9,633 nucleotides of DNA, taken from contig CALEZE010000034.1 in the NCBI GenBank assembly GCA_937928235.1, positions 1 to 9,633 on the forward strand. The letters run 5' to 3'. The notes under the pieces were generated by a model. It was not told the DNA's origin. It did not search any database and saw only the letters and a program-made list of their open reading frames with translations. Positions 6,146 through 9,633 of this stretch are shown piece after piece (position 1 is the stretch's first letter; each line of letters starts with the position of its first letter). The translations under genes and the position numbers were made by a program. Source of the DNA: an uncultured bacterium. GTDB taxonomy: Bacteria > Patescibacteriota > Microgenomatia > UBA8517.

Positions 6146-8095
6146 TTATTGAGAACCGCCCTGGTTTTGAGAAGACCCGGTTGCAGGTGGTTGAGAGTCT
6201 TCCGGTAGGGGAAGAGGTGGTTGCAAGACTTGCTCTGCTTCCTCTGGGGTTGTTAAATTGGCTGTCTCTCCAGCTTCTGCTGCACGCCTTTCTTCTAAGG
6301 CATTCATAACTTCTGTAGCCAGTTCAAAGTCTGCAGAGTCTCTTTCAACCAGTGCCAACACATTGGTCATGGACTGGATGGCCTGCTCGATATTTCCTCG
6401 TTCTCTGTAGGCGATAGCCAAATTGTAGTGAGCATTTGCCAAGTCGGGCTTCGCGACAACCGCTAGCTGGAATACATTTATGGCTTGATCATAGTTTCCT
6501 AGAGCGTAATATAAGCCTCCCAAAGCGATTCTAAGATTGGGATCAATGGGGTCAAGCGCGATAGCCTGGTTGTAGGATTGCAAAGCGAACTGATCCGCTC
6601 CCTCAGCGAAGGCGATTATGGCCTGATATGTTCTTGCAAGGACCTCCCAGTTTCCTGCCCTTGCCACATTGAGTGTAGCGACTGCTTTAGCTTCTCTTAT
6701 GGCTTGTTGGATGAGCGCTGCAATGGTTTGTCTTTGTTCATCCGTTATTTCTTCGTTAAGAGCGATGTTTTGAGCCAGTGCAAGGTTCACTTGAGAATAG
6801 GTTGCGTGATACCTGTCAACATACGGGTTTCCATTTATGGCTTCCCTCAGCGTGTCGTAGGTTGCTCTTCCGTCGTTTGCAGCAAGGCTGTCGAGTGCGG
6901 TTTTGAATTTAGCTTCTGCAACCAAGGCTCTTCCACCGAAGTAAAAGAATGCCACTAAGGCAACAATTAGGGGAAGGCTGACTATGTATGCAGGTACTCT
7001 GCTGGCACTGCTACCACCCAAATCAATGTCCCTGACATGGGTGTGAGAGTTGAGCGCTAAGAGAATAAATAGCAAGACGATTACAAAAGGTGCTGCAGGG
7101 AAGAGTGTTACTAGTACTAAGAGTACAAGAAGAGATAAGGGTGCACCGTCGGACTCTCTTGTGTTTTTGAGGCTGGTTTTCAGGACTCTGTAGAGAGCGA
7201 TAAGAAAGACAGCTAGGGCAAAGGTTCCCACAAGGCCTGTTTCTGTCATGACAGTTAAGATGTAGTTTCTTCCAGCTGTGAACCTTAGGTTCCAAAGGTC
7301 TGTTTGGTTGTAAGAAAGAGTTCTGAATCTGTTAAAAGCTGTTAAGTAATTTCCAGGACCACTACCAAGAAGAGGGGAAGCTTGCAAAGTGTCCACGGCT
7401 ACATTCCAAGATGTGTTGAAAGTCATTAATCTAGGAGCTTGGGCTCTGCCCGGCATGGATTCTCTCACTGAGACAACTAAGCCAATGAACATTATGACCG
7501 CCATTGATATATAAAGTATCCTTTTGAGCGGGTCTCTTTGTTTTAACACAAGGAACACTCCAAGCGGAAGGATTGAACCCAAAAAGATTGCCGTGGGCAA
7601 TTGGCCGCCAAGTGCTGTGAATCCAGCTTGTTTAACAAACTCTGGAAGCTGTGGGATTGCTGAAAACACACCGGTTACGGAGAGCAAAGTGGTCAAAGAG
7701 TAGGTGGTTGCCGAGAGAAAGAGTATGTGAGAAAGAGTTTTTCGTTCTCTTGATCCTAGTTGATTAATGAGGAAATACAAAAGTCCACCAGCGAGCACAA
7801 TTGTCGCACCACCGGGCAGGAAAAAGGCCTCCATTTTGTTTGGTGTGGCAAATACTGAAGAAACAAGATAGGAAAGCATCAAAAGGGCAACAGGTAGGTC
7901 AAATTTTCCAGATCCCCAAACGGCTTTTCCTGAAAGGGCCATACCAATCGTCCAGAGAAGAAGGGCTATGGCAACACCAAAAGTGAGAAGTGCAAGTTTC
8001 CCGACAAAAAACGCATTAGCAAATTGGGAAACAACCACAAGGGGGAGAAGGAATATTACTATATATAGCGTGTAGTTTTTGACTCTTTCTAGCAT
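6146..8095 (-). CDS. Wzy/O-antigen-ligase-like polytopic membrane protein with C-terminal TPRs
   Basis: A 649-residue protein. Membrane segments lie near residues 11-30, 33-54, 66-84, 97-113, 121-146, 165-185, 191-210, 285-304, 319-349 (perhaps two) and 368-389. The large loop at about 211-284 holds SWNVAVDTLQASPLLGSGPGN, an N-x-T-x-x-W-x-x-RF stretch and RNYILTVMTETG, the layout of the O-antigen ligase/Wzy polymerase family (PF04932-like), which joins lipid-linked glycans on the outer face. Residues 400-480 are helical. Three TPRs follow at about 484-517, 518-551 and 552-585, then a Pro/Gln-rich tail. The position where these enzymes often have His before Asn is Arg (R276), so activity is uncertain. 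The role is probably surface glycan or glycoprotein assembly. ATG at 8095 has no Shine-Dalgarno but sits about 25 nt after a good promoter. The gene is monocistronic in view. Confidence 0.8.
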   Translation of the reverse strand: MLERVKNYTLYIVIFLLPLVVVSQFANAFFVGKLALLTFGVAIALLLWTIGMALSGKAVWGSGKFDLPVALLMLSYLVSSVFATPNKMEAFFLPGGATIVLAGGLLYFLINQLGSRERKTLSHILFLSATTYSLTTLLSVTGVFSAIPQLPEFVKQAGFTALGGQLPTAIFLGSILPLGVFLVLKQRDPLKRILYISMAVIMFIGLVVSVRESMPGRAQAPRLMTFNTSWNVAVDTLQASPLLGSGPGNYLTAFNRFRTLSYNQTDLWNLRFTAGRNYILTVMTETGLVGTFALAVFLIALYRVLKTSLKNTRESDGAPLSLLVLLVLVTLFPAAPFVIVLLFILLALNSHTHVRDIDLGGSSASRVPAYIVSLPLIVALVAFFYFGGRALVAEAKFKTALDSLAANDGRATYDTLREAINGNPYVDRYHATYSQVNLALAQNIALNEEITDEQRQTIAALIQQAIREAKAVATLNVARAGNWEVLARTYQAIIAFAEGADQFALQSYNQAIALDPIDPNLRIALGGLYYALGNYDQAINVFQLAVVAKPDLANAHYNLAIAYRERGNIEQAIQSMTNVLALVERDSADFELATEVMNALEERRAAEAGETANLTTPEEAEQVLQPPLPLPEDSQPPATGSSQNQGGSQ

Positions 8096-8124
8096 TTTAG
8101 CTTTGTTTTTCAGTCAGTGTTTAA

Positions 8125-8153
8125 TTAATAGTATGTTGGCAGTATAATGTCAA
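8125..8153 (-). promoter_or_regulatory. Promoter of the Wzy-like gene
   Basis: On the minus strand a perfect TTGACA (8153-8148) is followed after exactly 17 nt by TATTAA (8130-8125; 4 of 6). Transcription would begin near 8118, giving a leader of about 23 nt. The -35 hexamer shares one base with the TATAAT of the opposing promoter. Confidence 0.65.
8143..8148 (+). promoter_or_regulatory. -10 element of the DUF7282-like gene
   Basis: A perfect TATAAT lies 36 nt before the ATG at 8185. The -35 region (8120-8125, TTTAAT) is poor, so an activator may be needed. A small GTGC/GCAC inverted repeat (8157-8160, 8165-8168) lies at the expected transcription start. Confidence 0.5.
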
Positions 8154-8184
8154 CAGGTGCTCTTGCACAAAAAGAAAAACTGCC

Positions 8185-8625
8185 ATGAAATTCTCTAACA
8201 CATCCAAAATAGCGATCTTGACGCTATTTGTTCTTCTGACGATCGCCGTTTTTGCTTATTTATTTGCAGGGTTTGACCCCTTTAATTTTAAAAAATTAGT
8301 TGTTAGCGACCAGAATTATAACGGTCAAGTTATTTATGTTGACAAGGTTGTACTACCTAAGACGGGGTATGTCATGATTAGCAAGATTCGTTTTTATGAA
8401 GACAGCCAGGTTGTTTTTGACGACATCTTTACGGCCATTCTTGAACCGGGTGTGCACAAAAGGGTTGAAGCAACTTACTATTCAGATAACCATGGCGGGA
8501 AAGGGCTCTTTGGGGCTACGATTTTTGAAGATACGAACGGCAATGGTATAGCAGAACCCAGAGAAGGGGACAACCAGTTATATATAAATGGCCGCCCAGT
8601 AGTTGAAACCTTTTACCTTCGGTAA
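8185..8625 (+). CDS. Small membrane-anchored DUF7282-like protein
   Basis: A 146-residue protein. Residues 9-30 form an uncleaved signal anchor or signal peptide (SKIAILTLFVLLTIAVFAYL). The rest is beta-rich and extracytoplasmic: VVSDQNYNGQVIYVDKVVLP, then GYVMISK, LEPGVHKRV, then FEDTNGNGIAEPREGDN and GRPVVETF. The order V-x-D-Q...G...V-x-V-D-x-V-x-LP, G-[FY]-V, LEPG-x-H and DTNGNG is what I recall of the DUF7282 domain of archaeal surface proteins. This match is from memory. D-x-N-x-N-G (residues 115-120) could bind calcium. There are no cysteines. The gene diverges from the Wzy-like gene and ends 2 bp before the Hint gene's stop. No clear Shine-Dalgarno is present: the leader is A-rich. 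Function is unknown; a structural or ligand-binding envelope role is likely. Confidence 0.8.
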   Translation: MKFSNTSKIAILTLFVLLTIAVFAYLFAGFDPFNFKKLVVSDQNYNGQVIYVDKVVLPKTGYVMISKIRFYEDSQVVFDDIFTAILEPGVHKRVEATYYSDNHGGKGLFGATIFEDTNGNGIAEPREGDNQLYINGRPVVETFYLR

Positions 8626-8627
8626 GT

Positions 8628-9633
8628 TTAAATCTTGTAGGCGTTGTGTACCAAGACGCCATCTGCAAAGTAGTTGTGGTTTTTCCCGGGTAGACTTAGA
8701 TTGAACACATCATTTGTTCCCTCAATCTTCTCTATAGTGCTAATTATTGTTGGCTCCCCATCTGGGTTAAGAAGCTTATCACCGATGGACAACTCGTCTG
8801 CTCTCAGCCAAGCATTTTTGTTTTCTACCCACATACGGTGGTTTGGAGTTACTCTAAGATTATTGTTTATTACCAAGAAGCCCTCTGGGTTAGCCTTGTG
8901 GACGAGTAATTTATGCACCGTGTCGGTAACTCTTTCTCCGGTTTTAAGGTCATAAGAAACGACTTGGTCACCAGCTTTAACCTCTTCAATGTTTTTGAGG
9001 CTTCCATCTGCCATTAAGACCTTGGTTCCAGCAGGGAAACATTGACTGTAGCCATATCTCCAGTACCGACTCTGTCCATATCCATACCTCCAATAGCGGC
9101 CTTGAGAGTAACCATAGTACCAACTTTGGCCATAACCGTAGTACCAACTTTGGCCATAACCGTATCTCCAGTACCTGCTTTGGGAGTATCCATAATAGTA
9201 ACCTTGGGAGTATGAATAACAGGTCACATTTACGCTTGCGTTGGTGTCGTCGCAGTCTGGGACGGTTCTACTTGCAAGGGTGCTAACACGCACGGTGTTT
9301 GCGGGTTTGTCCGCTGGTCTGTAAAAAAGGGTGGTATTTGGAGTGTAATTGTCGTTGTCGGCATCCACTGCCCATAGTTCATCTTGCACTAACGAGCCGC
9401 CAGAATTTTGGATTGACCCAGTCACAACTATGCCTTGCCCTGCTGGCCAAACTACCACTTGGCTTGAGTTTATTGTGAGGGTTACGCCTTGGTCAATTGT
9501 TAGACTCCCTGCGTCAAGACCGTCGATATCTCGGCTAAAAGCACAGGACTCAGTAAGAGTGTGGCTGCTACCCGGGTCTGGCTCACTACAAGCAACAGCA
9601 GATACATCAGAAGGGGTCAGGAAGAAAAGAAGT
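8628..9633 (-). CDS. Secreted Tyr-rich repeat protein with C-terminal Hint domain (5' end outside window)
   Basis: The frame is open from the right edge to TAA at 8630-8628 and shows 334 residues. The GTG at 9458 is internal: upstream codons read LLFFLTPSDVSAVAC, the end of a signal peptide with a likely A-V-A cleavage site, so the true start lies just outside the window. After this come a beta-helix-like stretch (SLTIDQGVTLTINSSQ), a MopE-like metal-binding motif (DADNDNY at visible residues 90-96, then DCDDTNASVN from 126), a low-complexity Tyr/Trp/Gly/Gln repeat (139-197) and a complete Hint domain (198-330) ending in HN followed by only AYKI. The product is predicted to be exported and cut at C198, releasing or modifying the upstream ligand. 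The target is unknown. It converges on the DUF7282-like gene with a 2-bp gap. Confidence 0.85.
   Translation of the reverse strand, partial: LLFFLTPSDVSAVACSEPDPGSSHTLTESCAFSRDIDGLDAGSLTIDQGVTLTINSSQVVVWPAGQGIVVTGSIQNSGGSLVQDELWAVDADNDNYTPNTTLFYRPADKPANTVRVSTLASRTVPDCDDTNASVNVTCYSYSQGYYYGYSQSRYWRYGYGQSWYYGYGQSWYYGYSQGRYWRYGYGQSRYWRYGYSQCFPAGTKVLMADGSLKNIEEVKAGDQVVSYDLKTGERVTDTVHKLLVHKANPEGFLVINNNLRVTPNHRMWVENKNAWLRADELSIGDKLLNPDGEPTIISTIEKIEGTNDVFNLSLPGKNHNYFADGVLVHNAYKI
8643..9041 (-). other. Hint (intein/Hedgehog-type) autoprocessing domain
   Basis: The domain starts with CFPAGTKVLMADG, with Cys1 at visible residue 198, followed by IEEVKAGDQVVSYD (block A). It continues with RVTPNHRMWV (block B, TxxH) and LSIGDKLL, and ends with FNLSLPGKNHNYFADGVLVHN (blocks F/G, with terminal His-Asn at 329-330). 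About 133 residues is the usual size for a Hint domain without endonuclease. The residue after Asn is Ala, not Cys/Ser/Thr, so classical splicing is not expected. This matches bacterial intein-like (type B) or Hedgehog-like use: N-S acyl shift at Q197-C198, then hydrolysis or transfer to a nucleophile. Confidence 0.85.
9042..9218 (-). repeat. Tyr/Trp-rich low-complexity repeat
   Basis: Fifty-nine residues contain only Y, G, S, Q, R and W, with 21 Tyr and 5 Trp by my count. The unit is YGY(G/S)Q(S/G) followed by WY or RYWR, in about six to seven copies directly before the Hint Cys1. A 24-bp perfect tandem duplication (9115-9138 and 9139-9162) shows recent expansion inside an older, diverged array. 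Confidence 0.85.

Noticed and set aside
8613..8625. TTACC/GGTAA hairpin as intrinsic terminator
   Set aside because: The stem is only 5 bp with a 3-nt loop, and the following sequence is a mixed GTTTAAATC, not a T-run.
8643..9041. True splicing intein
   Set aside because: No Cys/Ser/Thr follows the terminal Asn and only four residues remain, so there is no C-extein to ligate.
9042..9218. CRISPR array
   Set aside because: The repeats are short, contiguous and in frame with no unique spacers. They encode a Tyr/Trp-rich protein segment.
9456..9458. GTG as start of the Hint protein
   Set aside because: The frame continues upstream to the window edge and encodes a signal-peptide end and beta-rich sequence, so the GTG is an internal Val codon.

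Overview
The window most resembles a Candidate Phyla Radiation (Patescibacteria) genome, possibly of the Microgenomates kind. This is an inference from several traits: the three stop codons in view are all TAA and no recoding is needed; none of the three visible starts has a clear Shine-Dalgarno; the tRNA lacks an encoded CCA; and the genes are of types common in that group (a giant Cys-rich anchored protein, a Wzy-like/TPR membrane protein, and a Tyr-rich secreted protein with a MopE-like motif). No marker gene fixes the taxonomy.

Layout. Positions 1-5655 (minus) are one uninterrupted reading frame, the first 1885 codons of a giant protein that runs off the left edge. It has an N-terminal membrane anchor, a charged helix, about 990 residues carrying roughly 71 cysteines, about 580 cysteine-free helical residues, and then the start of a SecA-like P-loop ATPase domain (Q motif, Walker A, DE-type Walker B). 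Positions 5656-6145 are intergenic. They hold overlapping divergent promoter candidates, a leader hairpin, tRNA-Ala(CGC) on the plus strand, a 20-bp dyad and a weak terminator candidate. Positions 6146-8095 (minus) encode a polytopic Wzy/O-antigen-ligase-like protein with C-terminal TPRs. Positions 8096-8184 are a compact divergent promoter region. Positions 8185-8625 (plus) encode a small anchored DUF7282-like protein. Positions 8628 to the right edge (minus) encode the C-terminal 334 residues of a secreted protein: signal peptide remnant, MopE-like metal-binding motif, a 59-residue repeat built from six amino acids, and a C-terminal Hint (Hedgehog/intein-type) autoprocessing domain.

How they fit together. 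All four proteins have an export or membrane signal, so this looks like a cell-envelope locus. The genes are not one operon: the two middle genes diverge from a shared promoter region, and the DUF7282-like and Hint genes converge with a 2-bp gap. The most unusual items are the SecA-like ATPase on the same chain as a huge Cys-rich region, and the Hint domain next to an extremely Tyr/Trp-rich repeat.
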